Source of the DNA: Lysobacter capsici | GTDB lineage: Bacteria; Pseudomonadota; Gammaproteobacteria; Xanthomonadales; Xanthomonadaceae | NCBI RefSeq assembly: GCF_014779555.2 | Contig: NZ_CP094357.1 | Location: 5,332,001-5,396,000 of the forward strand | Reading direction: 5' to 3' | Length of the DNA: 64,000 bases | In this document: positions 41,965-51,525 of the stretch, piece after piece | Layout: each line of letters opens with the position of its first letter | Position numbering within the stretch: position 1 is the stretch's first letter | The notes under the pieces: generated by a model | What the model was told of the DNA's origin: nothing | Database searches by the model: none | Seen by the model: the letters and a program-made list of their open reading frames with translations, nothing else | Position numbers and translations under genes: made by a program

Positions 41965-44900
41965 TCACCACTGGATACCGGCGCCGACCGAGAAGCCCCA
42001 GTCGCGCGCGGTGTTTCCGCTCGCCTGGGCCTTGTAGACCCAGCGGCCGTTCTCGGTGATGCCCGACAAGCCCACCGCCATGCCGTATTCGCCCTGATAG
42101 CCGCCGGCCGCCAGCGCGAGCATGCTCTTGCCCGGCAGATAGGCCTGCGGCAGACCCGCCATCGCCATCGCCGAGGACGTGCCGGCGCGGAAGTCGCGGC
42201 GCAGCGCCCACACATCGTTGTCGAATTTCTGGAAGCGCGCGTCGGTGTAGGCCTTGGATTGATCGACCGCGGAGCTCACCCCGGCGTTGAGCTGGCTGAC
42301 GTTGACCGCGTCGGTGCCGGCGATGCCGGGCGCCACGCCGGTGATGGTGCGGCCGCCGATGTTGACCTCGCCGGTGGAGCTGCTGTTGCCCACGTAGGCG
42401 GCGTTGTAACCGCTCTGCGCGCCCACCGTGGTCGCCGATCCGGAACCCAGCGCGACGCTGTTGGCATGGCTCGCCGTCGCGCCGGTACCCACCGCGGTGC
42501 TGCCGGCGCCGCTGGCGGTGCTCTGGTTGCCCACCGCCAGCGCGTTGTTGCCGCTGGCCACCGCGCCGTTGCCGCCCGCCGACGAGTTGGTGCCGGTCGG
42601 TTGCGGCTTGACGATGCTGCCCTCCTGGCTGACCTGGAACATGCCGTCGGAACCGTTCTGCACGCTGGTGATGCGGCCGTCGAAGGTATTGACGGTATTG
42701 GTCAGATTGGCGACGTTGCCTTCGACCTGGGTGATGCGGCCATCGAAGCTGTTGACCGTGCCGCTCAGGTTGGCGATATCGCCTTCGACGTTGGTCACGC
42801 GTCCGTCCAGCGCGTTGACCGCCTGGTTGGTCGCGTGCAGCTGCGAGCCGTTGACCGCATCGGTCGAGGTCTCCGACAAGCGTCCCGCGGCGACGTTGGT
42901 GAGGGTGCGTTCGGCGCCCACGCCGCCCACGCTCACCGTTCCCACCGGCGCGGCGCCGGCGAAGTTGTAGGTGGTGCCGGCGATGGTGGCGCTGGCGGTG
43001 CCCACCGCCGCGCTGGTGGTGGAACCCGCGCCCAATGCGACGCTGTTGGCGTCGCCCGCGGTGGCGCCGGTGCCGATCGCCACCGCATCGGCGGCGGTGG
43101 CGCTGGCGTTCACGCCCGAGGCGATCGCGCCGGTCGCGGTGGCGCCGTTGTTGGCGTAGTTGCCGCCCTGCACGCCGCCGTCGTTGACGCTGTAGTAATG
43201 CGCGGTGCCGGAGGACACCGCCTGATTCAACTGATCCAGATTCACCGCATCGCTGCCGTTGACGCCGGCGGCCACGTTGGTGATGGTGGTGCCGCCGGCG
43301 TTGATGCCGACATTGGTGATGCTGGGGCCGCCGGCGATGCTCAGGCCGTTGGTGGTGATCGTGGTATTGCCGACCACCACGCTGTTGAAACTCGGGTCCG
43401 GCACCACGCCGACCGTCAAGGTGCCGGTGGCGTCGTCGTAGGCGACCGTGGCGTTGCTGCCGGCGGCCACGGTCAAGGTTTCGTTGGGCGCGATATTGCC
43501 GCTGTTGGCGCCGGCGGTGATGTTCCAGCCGGCGGTGGCATTGTTGTTCACCTGGGTCAGCGCGTCCTGCACGTTGGTGTAGCTGTTGCCGCCCACCGCG
43601 AGCCCCGCGGTCACCGTGTGCGTGGTCGGGTCGTAGACCGAGGTACCGCCCAGCGATGCGGCGGTGCTGTTGCCCAACTGATCCAGATTGACGCCGAGCG
43701 CGCTCACCGCCTGGTTGGTGGAGAACAACTGCGAACCGTTGATCGCGTCGGTGGAACCGCCCGACACCCGGCCCGCGGCGACGTTGGTGATGGTGCGTTC
43801 GGCGCCGACCGCGCCGACACTGACCGTGCTGGTCGGCGTGGTTCCGGCGTAGTTGTAGGTCACCCCGTCAATGGTGTCGCTGCTCGTCGCCACGACGGCG
43901 CCGGTGATCGAACCCGAGCCCAGCGCCACATCGCCGGCCTGCGTGCCCGCGATCGCGCCGTTGCCCAAGGCCGTGCCGCTGGCGACCGTCGCGCTGGCGC
44001 CCACGCCCGCGGCCAAGGCGTTGACGCCGCTCGCGCCGTCGTTGTCGTAGTTGCCGCCGACGACGCCGTTGTCGTTGACGCTGTAGTAATGCATGGTCGC
44101 CGCCCGCGCCGCGGCGGTCAGCTGCGCCACGTTGACCGCATCGGTGTCCTGCGTGCCCGCCGCCACGCCGGTGATCTGGCGGGTGTCGGTGCCGTTACCG
44201 ATGCTCACCGCGCCCAAGGTGCTGCGCCAGGTCGGCGAGGTATCGGTGGAAGGCAGGCCGGTGATCGGGTCGTACCCGGCCACGCCGGCGGCGGTGCCGG
44301 CCACCGAGCCGCGGCCCAGGGCCACGCCGTCGACAGCGGTCACCGACGTGTTGCTGCCCAGCGCGGTGGCGCCGGACACATCGGCGATGGCGTTGCGGCC
44401 CAACGCCGCGCCGGCCACGAGCGCCGGATCGATCACGCCGCCGTTGTAGGTCGCGTTGGCGCCGTCGCCGAACGCCGCGCCGCCGTTGCCGGCGCGCGTC
44501 GATGCGCCCATCGCGACCGAACCGGTGGCGCTGGCATTGGCGCCGATCGCGATGGCGTTGACTCCGCTCGCGGCCGCATTCAATCCCACCGCGACCGCGC
44601 CGGTGGCGCTGGCGTTGGCGGTGTTGCCGATGGCGAGCGCGCTTTCCGCCGACGCCGAACTCAAGCGGCCCAAGGCGGTGGAATACTGGCCGGTGGCGTT
44701 GGCGTCGTAACCGGCGGCCAGGGCCGAGGTCGCGGTCGCATCGGCGAAGTGGCCGATGGCCACCGCCTGGCTGCCGGTCGCGGTCGAGACCATGCCCAGC
44801 GCGACCGCGTAGGCATCGGTCGCGCGCGACGTATCGCCGATCGCCACCGCGCCGTTGCCGCCGGCCAGGGACGCGCCGCCGATGGCGATGCCCAGGCGGA

Positions 44901-47900
44901 CATTGGCGGTGGCGCCGACACCGATCGCGATGGTGTTCTGGGCCGAGGACAGACTGTTGATGCCCAGCGCCACCAAGCCGCCGGTGATCGCCTGGGCGTT
45001 GGTGCCTATGGCGACGCCGTTGTCCTGGCTCGCGGTCGCGCCGAAGCCGGCGGCATACGAAGCCACGCCGGTCGCGGTGGCGTTCACACCCGACGCGATC
45101 GCATTCACGCCGGTGGCGCCGTCGTTGTTGTAGTTGCCGCCGACCACGCCGTTGTCGTTGACGCTGTAGTAATGCGTGCGCACCGCGTCAGTGGCGTCGG
45201 TCAGCTGACTGACGTTGACCGCGTCGGTGCCGGCCACGCCCGGCGCGACGTTGTTGATGACCAAGCCGCCGGCGTTGATGCCGGCGGTGGTGACGCTCGG
45301 CCCGCCGGTAATGGTCAACCCGTTGCTGTTCACCACGGTGTTGCCGGCGGTGACGCTGTTGACGGTGATGTCGTCGGCCAGATCGAAGCTGACGTTGTCG
45401 CTGGCCGCGGTCTTGCTGACCACGATATTGCCGTCGGTGTTGTTGAGGTCGACGGACTCGCCCGGCGCCACGTTGCTGACGTTGGCGCCCTGCGCGCTGA
45501 CGTTCCAGCCCGCGTTGGCGGTGGTGGCAACCGATTCGATCGCTTGGTTGGTCGCATACAACTGCGAGCCGTTGATCGCATCGGTCGAGCCACCCGACAC
45601 CCGACCGGCGGCGACGTTGGTGATCGTCCGCTCCGCGCCGACCGCGCCGACGCTGACCGTGCTGGTCGGCGCGGTGCCCGCGTAGGTGTAGGCGGTTCCG
45701 GCGATGGTGTCACCGGTCGTCGCCACGACCGTGCCGGTGATCGAACCCGAACCCAGCGCCACGTCGCCCGCCTGGGTCGCGGCGGTCGCGCCGAAGCCCA
45801 GCGCGGTCGCGCTGTCGGTGGTCGCGGTCGCGCCGACACCCGCGGCCAATGCGTTGACGCCGCTCGCGCCGTCGTTGTTGTAGTTGCCGCCGACCACGCC
45901 GTTGTCGTTGACGCTGTAGTAATGCGTGCGCACCGCGTCGGTGGCGTCGGTCAGCTGACTGACATTGACCGCGTCGGTGCCGGCCACGCCCGGCGCAACG
46001 TTGTTGATGACCAGGCCGCCGGCATTGATGCCGGAAGTGGTGACGCTCGGCCCGCCGGTGATGGTCAGGCCATTGCCGTTCACCACGGTGTTGCCGGCGG
46101 TGACGCTGTTGACGGTGATGTCGTCGGCCAGATCGAAGCTGACGTTGTCGCTGGCCGCGGTCTTGCTGACCACGATATTGCCGTCGGTGTTGTTCAGATC
46201 GACCGCTTCGCCCGGCGCCACGTTGCTGGCGTTGGCGCCCTGCGCGCTTACGTTCCAGCCCGCGTTGGCGGTGGCGGCGACCGATTCGATCGCTTGGTTG
46301 GTCGCATACAGCTGCGAACCGTTGATCGCATCGGTGGACGTATCGGAAATCCGTCCCGCCGCCACGTTGGTGATGGTCCGCTCGTTGCCGGCGCTACCGA
46401 CGCTGACCGTGCTGGTCGGCGCGACGCCGGCGAAGTTATAGGTCGTGCCGTTGATCGTCGCGCTGGGCGTCGCAACGGCCGCCGCGGTCGTCGAACCCGA
46501 ACCCAGCGCCACGTCGCGCGCATTGTTGGCCACCGCGGTGTCGCCGAACGCGACCGCGCCCGCCGCCAGCGCGCGGCTGGTGCTGCCGATGGCGACGCTG
46601 CCCTGGCCGACCACGGTGTTCTGGAAGCCGATACCGACCGCGCCCTGCGCCGCCGTGCCGGCCACGCCGACCGCCTGACCTCCGCCGCCGACCATGTTGG
46701 TGTTGCCGATGCCGATCGAGCCGTTGCCGGTGGCGGTGTTGTCCAGGCCCTGCGCCACCGCGCCGTTGCCGGTGGCGGTGTTCGGATCGCCGATCGCGAC
46801 CGCGCCGTTGCCGCTGGCGAAGTTGCCCGAACCGACCGCGACCGCGCGACCGCCGGTGGCGGTGGAACCGCGGCCGATGGCGACGGCGTCATCGGCATCG
46901 GCGACGGATTCACCGCCGATGGCGATGGCGTTGGCGCCCGATGCGAGCGCGCCCAGGGCGGCATTGCCGCCGACGGCGATCGAACCGATGCCGGTGGCGC
47001 GCACCGCCGTGGCCGCGCTGCTGCCGCCCGAGCCGAGCGCTGTCGCGTATTCGGCCGCCGCGGTGGTCCGGGTGCCGACCGCCACCGCGTCCGCGCCGGT
47101 TGCGCGGCTCACAATGCCCATTGCGACAGCGCGATCCTGCGAAGCGGTCACGTCGGTGCCGATGGCGATGGAACCCGCCGACAAGGCGCCCGATCCGACC
47201 AACGTGCGCGCGCCCAGATTGATCGAATTGATCGCCGACGCGATCGACTGGAAGCCGATGGCGATGGCGTTGCGGCCGCCCGCGTTGGCGCTGCTGCCTT
47301 GCGCGATGGCATCCAGCGCCGAAGCGTTCGCCTGGGTACCCAGGGCGATCGCGTTGCCCACGCTCGCATTCGCGTTCAGGCCGATCGACGTCGTCGCGTT
47401 GCTCGCCACGCCGATGCCCGCGTTGGTGCCGATGGCGATATTGTCGTTGCCGCTGACCAGGCTGCCGGCTGCGGCATCCAAGGTGGCATCGTAGGCGACC
47501 GTGCCGTCGCCCGTGCCGAAGGCGACGTTGCGCGTTCCGGTAACGCCCGAACCCGCGCCGCGCATCGCGCTCGCGACGCCTGCGCCCACGGCGCTGTTCT
47601 GCGCGCCGCTGACCAGCGTGCCGGCGGCGACACCCATTGCGACCGAGCCGGTATTGGCGGTGGTCGAGCCCGCGCCGGCACCCTGGCCGACCGCGACGGT
47701 GCTGGTTCCCGTAGCGATCGCCTGCGCTCCCAGCGCAAGCGAACTGTTCCCGTCCGCACGAGCGGCGTTGCCGAGCGCGGTGGCTGCGTCGTTGGTTGCC
47801 GTCGCCAACCGGCCGCCGGCGAAGGTATTGACGCCGCTGGCATTGGCGCCAGAACCGATCGCGGCGGAATTGCCGCCGCTGGCATTGGCGAAAGAACCCA

Positions 47901-48948
47901 CGGCGCTGGCGCCGACTCCGGTGACATTGGCCGACGCGCCCACCGCGGTCGCATTGGTGGCGCTCGCGACCGTGCCACTGCCGAGCGCGCTGGAATTGAT
48001 CCCGCTGGCTGCCGCGGTGTTGCCGACGGCCGCGCCACCATCGGCGCTGGCATTGGCGGCAGTGCCTACCGCAACGGTGGAATTGGCGAGAGAACGCGAG
48101 TTGACGCCGATCGCGATGGCGTTGGGTACCGCCGGAGTGCCGACAACGCCCGCGAGCGCGCCCTGGCCGAATGCGATGGATTGGTTGCCCACGGCCCTGG
48201 CTTGAAAGCCGATGGCCACGGTCCTGCTGGAACTGGCCTCCACGTCCGTGCCGAGGGCGATGGCGCTTTCGGCCAACGCGCCGGTCCCGGCAGCAGTGCG
48301 AGCGCCCAGATAAATGGAATTGACTCCGGCGGCAGTGGCTCCGGCGCCAACAGATACGCCATTGAACGCCGAACTGGCGGCGCCGCTGCCCATCGCGACC
48401 GCGCCCTCCGCCGCGGCAGCCGCTCGCACGCCCACGGCGACGCCGCTAAGTCCGGAGGCTCTCGACTGCACGCCGATACCGATGCCCCCCGAGCCGCTTG
48501 CGGTGACATCCGTACCGATAGCGATCGCCGATTCCCCGGTCGCTCCGGTTCCTGGAGCGGTGCGCGCGCCCAGGTAAATGGAATTGGTCGCGCCGGCAAT
48601 GGCTTGGTAGCCCACAGCCGTGGCATTCAGCCCCGTGCTGCTGGCGCTATAGCCGACGGCGGTGGCTCCGCCCGCGGTCGCCTGGGACTGAAAACCCGCG
48701 CACATCGCGCTGCCGCTGTAGTAGTTGTACGGCGCCGTGGCGCAGTTCACCTGGGCCTGCGCCGAGGGCGCCCATCCCGTTGCGCCCAGCGCCAGCAGCG
48801 CGGTCACGACGCCCGCGCTCAGGCTCGCGGCCGATCGCGCGGCCTCGCGCCGGCCGCGCGATGCCTTGCCGCCGCCTCCGGCCAACTCGGACGCGACCAC
48901 CAGCTGCCCGAGCGATCGGCTCCATACAACGCTATAGATTTTATTCAT
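41965..48948 (-). CDS. Giant trimeric autotransporter adhesin (YadA/Hia family)
   Basis: A 2327-residue protein. Residues 1-24 are an extended signal peptide region ([20 protein letters not shown]) and the main signal ends at SAQAQ. The passenger is a long head of YadA-like 14-residue repeats (AxAIGxxAxAxGxxS) punctuated by [14 protein letters not shown]-type blocks. Neck modules ([20 protein letters not shown] followed by [11 protein letters not shown]) alternate with coil segments, and [20 protein letters not shown] motifs recur four times. The last 80 residues are the YadA membrane anchor ([20 protein letters not shown] ... [10 protein letters not shown], ending in an aromatic residue). 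It mediates attachment or autoaggregation. GGGGAAACC precedes the ATG. An OmpA/SmpA partner gene follows. Confidence 0.95.
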   Translation of the reverse strand: MNKIYSVVWSRSLGQLVVASELAGGGGKASRGRREAARSAASLSAGVVTALLALGATGWAPSAQAQVNCATAPYNYYSGSAMCAGFQSQATAGGATAVGYSASSTGLNATAVGYQAIAGATNSIYLGARTAPGTGATGESAIAIGTDVTASGSGGIGIGVQSRASGLSGVAVGVRAAAAAEGAVAMGSGAASSAFNGVSVGAGATAAGVNSIYLGARTAAGTGALAESAIALGTDVEASSSRTVAIGFQARAVGNQSIAFGQGALAGVVGTPAVPNAIAIGVNSRSLANSTVAVGTAANASADGGAAVGNTAAASGINSSALGSGTVASATNATAVGASANVTGVGASAVGSFANASGGNSAAIGSGANASGVNTFAGGRLATATNDAATALGNAARADGNSSLALGAQAIATGTSTVAVGQGAGAGSTTANTGSVAMGVAAGTLVSGAQNSAVGAGVASAMRGAGSGVTGTRNVAFGTGDGTVAYDATLDAAAGSLVSGNDNIAIGTNAGIGVASNATTSIGLNANASVGNAIALGTQANASALDAIAQGSSANAGGRNAIAIGFQSIASAINSINLGARTLVGSGALSAGSIAIGTDVTASQDRAVAMGIVSRATGADAVAVGTRTTAAAEYATALGSGGSSAATAVRATGIGSIAVGGNAALGALASGANAIAIGGESVADADDAVAIGRGSTATGGRAVAVGSGNFASGNGAVAIGDPNTATGNGAVAQGLDNTATGNGSIGIGNTNMVGGGGQAVGVAGTAAQGAVGIGFQNTVVGQGSVAIGSTSRALAAGAVAFGDTAVANNARDVALGSGSTTAAAVATPSATINGTTYNFAGVAPTSTVSVGSAGNERTITNVAAGRISDTSTDAINGSQLYATNQAIESVAATANAGWNVSAQGANASNVAPGEAVDLNNTDGNIVVSKTAASDNVSFDLADDITVNSVTAGNTVVNGNGLTITGGPSVTTSGINAGGLVINNVAPGVAGTDAVNVSQLTDATDAVRTHYYSVNDNGVVGGNYNNDGASGVNALAAGVGATATTDSATALGFGATAATQAGDVALGSGSITGTVVATTGDTIAGTAYTYAGTAPTSTVSVGAVGAERTITNVAAGRVSGGSTDAINGSQLYATNQAIESVATTANAGWNVSAQGANVSNVAPGESVDLNNTDGNIVVSKTAASDNVSFDLADDITVNSVTAGNTVVNSNGLTITGGPSVTTAGINAGGLVINNVAPGVAGTDAVNVSQLTDATDAVRTHYYSVNDNGVVGGNYNNDGATGVNAIASGVNATATGVASYAAGFGATASQDNGVAIGTNAQAITGGLVALGINSLSSAQNTIAIGVGATANVRLGIAIGGASLAGGNGAVAIGDTSRATDAYAVALGMVSTATGSQAVAIGHFADATATSALAAGYDANATGQYSTALGRLSSASAESALAIGNTANASATGAVAVGLNAAASGVNAIAIGANASATGSVAMGASTRAGNGGAAFGDGANATYNGGVIDPALVAGAALGRNAIADVSGATALGSNTSVTAVDGVALGRGSVAGTAAGVAGYDPITGLPSTDTSPTWRSTLGAVSIGNGTDTRQITGVAAGTQDTDAVNVAQLTAAARAATMHYYSVNDNGVVGGNYDNDGASGVNALAAGVGASATVASGTALGNGAIAGTQAGDVALGSGSITGAVVATSSDTIDGVTYNYAGTTPTSTVSVGAVGAERTITNVAAGRVSGGSTDAINGSQLFSTNQAVSALGVNLDQLGNSTAASLGGTSVYDPTTHTVTAGLAVGGNSYTNVQDALTQVNNNATAGWNITAGANSGNIAPNETLTVAAGSNATVAYDDATGTLTVGVVPDPSFNSVVVGNTTITTNGLSIAGGPSITNVGINAGGTTITNVAAGVNGSDAVNLDQLNQAVSSGTAHYYSVNDGGVQGGNYANNGATATGAIASGVNASATAADAVAIGTGATAGDANSVALGAGSTTSAAVGTASATIAGTTYNFAGAAPVGTVSVGGVGAERTLTNVAAGRLSETSTDAVNGSQLHATNQAVNALDGRVTNVEGDIANLSGTVNSFDGRITQVEGNVANLTNTVNTFDGRITSVQNGSDGMFQVSQEGSIVKPQPTGTNSSAGGNGAVASGNNALAVGNQSTASGAGSTAVGTGATASHANSVALGSGSATTVGAQSGYNAAYVGNSSSTGEVNIGGRTITGVAPGIAGTDAVNVSQLNAGVSSAVDQSKAYTDARFQKFDNDVWALRRDFRAGTSSAMAMAGLPQAYLPGKSMLALAAGGYQGEYGMAVGLSGITENGRWVYKAQASGNTARDWGFSVGAGIQW
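45121..45690 (-). repeat. Long intragenic direct repeat in the adhesin, copy 1
   Basis: This stretch is nearly identical to 45871-46440, at an exact offset of 750 bases (250 codons). It encodes the [16 protein letters not shown] coil, [30 protein letters not shown] and the [20 protein letters not shown] stalk unit. Most differences are single bases. Confidence 0.75.
45871..46440 (-). repeat. Long intragenic direct repeat in the adhesin, copy 2
   Basis: The partner of 45121-45690 in the same frame. The repeat could support unequal crossing-over that lengthens or shortens the stalk in units of 250 residues. Confidence 0.75.
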
Positions 48949-50013
48949 TGCTGGTTTCCCCAGTGACAAGCCCATGCGACGGCCTGTGGGATGAAGGTGA
49001 TATGGCGTTGCTCGTGAACCCTTTCGACGACGATCGCGACGATCCGCCCTGGGCGGTCGACCGCGATCCATCGATACGGCGCGGCGTCGGTCGTGCGGTG
49101 GGTTTCACCATCGCGCCGGTCGATGCGCGGTTCGGACCGTGGCCTCGCGCGAACGTCGGCGATGCGGATGGATCGCGACGGCGGCGCGCGGCGGATCGTC
49201 CGGTCGCGGCCATAAGCCGCCGACACCCTCGCTGCGATTCGGCGCGAATGTCCGCGCAGTCCGGGACATCGGCAACGCCGATTGCACCGCCCGCCGCGAA
49301 TACTTGATCGGCCATCCGCGCTGACCCATGGCGCTGCGCGTATCGATTGAATGCTCCATGCACTGCCCGTTCCGATGGCGGTCCGACGCGCGCGTCCGGT
49401 GTTGTTCGAAGGCGCGTATCTGATCGGTTGTGGCGAACACTAGCGAGCGCAATTCGCGATTACACGCACAAGGCTTCACGAATAATTTCCGGCGACGGGC
49501 GTCGCGAGCGTCGGCGACGAGACATCCAGCCGACTCGCCGTGAGCGATGACCGATCGCGCTGTGTTCGACCGCACGAAGCCGGCGCCAGTGGCGGCGCGA
49601 TCGTTGCGTCGCGCAGACGATCGCGGCCGCGCGCTTCGCCGCTCCGATCCATGCGAGCGAAGCCGCCGACGCGATCGGCCTGCCCGCAGGCGCCGCGTGT
49701 CGAGGTACGCATGCCCGATTATTTCCAATGCTCACCACGGGTGAGAAATCGGGCCGACACAATCCGCGCGGCGTGCTCGACCCGGCAAGCGTCAAAAAAG
49801 AGCGACGGCCATCGCGATTACTCGTTGACGCACGCAACTCCCGGTTGCCGCGTCACATCCCGGTGCTACGCTGGCTACCGGTGGCCAATCAAGCAACGAA
49901 GCCATCGCGCCGCGCCCGCCGCATCGGACGCGAGCGCCGGAAGGGATGAGTCCAGCCGCCGTCCAGCGGTCCGTCCCGCAGCCATCCACCGCGCCCTGGT
50001 AGCAACCGCAACG
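48949..50013. other. Long intergenic region between adhesin and histidine kinase genes
   Basis: About 1065 bases. Several frames are open on both strands, but all are Arg/Ser/Pro-rich with no convincing starts. The sequence directly upstream of the adhesin (minus strand) contains CTGGGGAAACCAG, in which CTGG and CCAG could pair and partly mask the ribosome site. The region should hold the adhesin promoter and the kinase promoter. No recognisable riboswitch or tRNA was found. Confidence 0.4.
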
Positions 50014-51492
50014 ATGACCGTCCGCGAATCGTCCCCATCCCCTTGGCATGGTTTCATCGACTGGATGCAACGCGTGCCCACCCGCGCCGCGCGCGACCGA
50101 CGCAACGCAGTGACGCTGCAAGCGATACTCGCCGTCATCGCCGCCAGCACCCTGGTCATGGCGATCGCATCGTGCGCCGCCATGGCCGACACCAGCGGCG
50201 TCGCCGACAACGGCTTGATGCTGATCGTCAGCGCGTACGCGTGGTTGTGCTTCTGCCTGCTGCGGCACGGATTTTTCCGTCTGTCGACCAGCCTCACCGT
50301 GATCGGCGGCCTGATCCTGATGGGCATGAGCTATCACGCCTACGGATTGCGGGCGCAGTCGGGGCTGCAGATCACCCAGCTATTGCCTCTGCTGTGTTCG
50401 GGATTGTTCCTGGGCCGGGCCGCGGCGTGGTGGACGGCGCTGGCCAACGCGGCGGCGCTGGCGATAGGCGCGCATACCGATCTGCAACTGGCGACCGATT
50501 CCATGCAGGCCTCCGACGCCTTGGCCAATCTGCTTCTGGCCGGCATGAATTTCCTGGTGCTGGCGACGATCCTGGATCGTCTGATCCTGTCGTCGCAGCG
50601 CGCGATCAATCGCAGCGAAGAACTCAACGAACTCTGCCTGGAGCTCCGGCATCAGGTCGAAGAGAAAGAACGCGCCTACGAACGCCTGCTGCAAACCCAG
50701 AAGATGGAAACCATCGGCCGGCTGTCGACCGGCATCGCCCACGACTTCAACGCCATCCTCAGCGTGATCCTGGGCCATGCGACCTCGGTGGGCAGGCGCG
50801 GCGGTTCCATCGACGCGGTGCTGCCCGGCATCCGTCAGGCGGCGCGCAGCGGCGCCACCCTCACCCGGCGCCTGCTGAGTTTCAGCCGGCCCCATGTCAG
50901 GGAGATATCCACCTTCGATCTCGCTCAGGCCATCGACGAAGTGCGGCCGTTGATCCTGCCGATGTTCCCGCGCGGCATCGAGGTATCGCTGGACACCTCC
51001 GCCTGCGGCCTGCTGATCCGCGCGGACCGCGACGAACTGGTGCTGGCATTGTTGAACATCGCCAGCAACGCCTGCGATGCCATGCCGCGGGGCGGCCGCT
51101 TCGTGCTGTCCGTCCAAGCCGATGGCGATCATGCGTTCCTGCGGCTGGAAGACAGCGGGATCGGCATGGCGCCGGAGGTGCTCGCGCGGCTGTTCGAGCC
51201 GTTCTTCACCACCAAGCCCAAGGACCAGGGAACCGGCATCGGCATGGCGACCGTGCATCGCTTCGTGACCGACCACGGCGGCGAAATACACGCCGACAGC
51301 GCTCCCGGTCAGGGCACGCGCATCCGTATCCGATTGCCGCTGGCGAAATCCGGATGCGATGACGAGCACTCAAGCGCGGATGAGGCCGGCGCGCGGATCA
51401 CGCGGCCGCGCTCGGATGCGGGCGATCGCGACCATGCGCCGCCCACGATCGTCGAACCGGCGATCGCCGGCTGTCGCGTCATCGGCTCCTGA
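50014..51492 (+). CDS. Membrane histidine kinase
   Basis: A 492-residue sensor kinase. About five or six membrane helices occupy residues 30-195 (VTLQAILAVIAASTLVMAIA, LMLIVSAYAWLCFCLL and others) without a large periplasmic domain. A coiled segment (RSEELNELCLELRHQVEEKE) leads to the phosphoacceptor box IGRLSTGIAHDFNAILSVIL (His243). The catalytic domain has NIASNACDAM (N box), LEDSGIGMAPEV (G1), LFEPFFTTKPKDQGTGIGMA (F/G2) and APGQGTRIRIRLP. The HDFNAIL form of the His box is typical of the HisKA family that lacks a receiver. It converges on the propeller sensor gene and is close to an orphan response regulator gene. The start ATG has no strong ribosome site. Confidence 0.9.
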   Translation: MTVRESSPSPWHGFIDWMQRVPTRAARDRRNAVTLQAILAVIAASTLVMAIASCAAMADTSGVADNGLMLIVSAYAWLCFCLLRHGFFRLSTSLTVIGGLILMGMSYHAYGLRAQSGLQITQLLPLLCSGLFLGRAAAWWTALANAAALAIGAHTDLQLATDSMQASDALANLLLAGMNFLVLATILDRLILSSQRAINRSEELNELCLELRHQVEEKERAYERLLQTQKMETIGRLSTGIAHDFNAILSVILGHATSVGRRGGSIDAVLPGIRQAARSGATLTRRLLSFSRPHVREISTFDLAQAIDEVRPLILPMFPRGIEVSLDTSACGLLIRADRDELVLALLNIASNACDAMPRGGRFVLSVQADGDHAFLRLEDSGIGMAPEVLARLFEPFFTTKPKDQGTGIGMATVHRFVTDHGGEIHADSAPGQGTRIRIRLPLAKSGCDDEHSSADEAGARITRPRSDAGDRDHAPPTIVEPAIAGCRVIGS

Positions 51493-51525
51493 GCGCCGCG
51501 GCGCCGCGACCAGCGGTACCCGCGA

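Noticed and set aside
43000-48600. Regularly spaced similar short sequences that could suggest a CRISPR array
   Set aside because: The periodicity is in frame and encodes YadA head repeats. Spacing is variable and there are no unique spacers or cas genes.
42259-48966. A 2235-codon open frame on the plus strand opposite the adhesin
   Set aside because: It mirrors the codon periodicity of the adhesin repeats, is Arg/Gly/Asp-rich without domains, and has no ribosome site. It is an antisense shadow of repetitive GC-rich DNA.
48941-49728. Minus-strand frames of 140 and 207 codons upstream of the adhesin
   Set aside because: Arg/Ser/Pro-rich with no ribosome site or motif. The first also overlaps the start of the adhesin gene.
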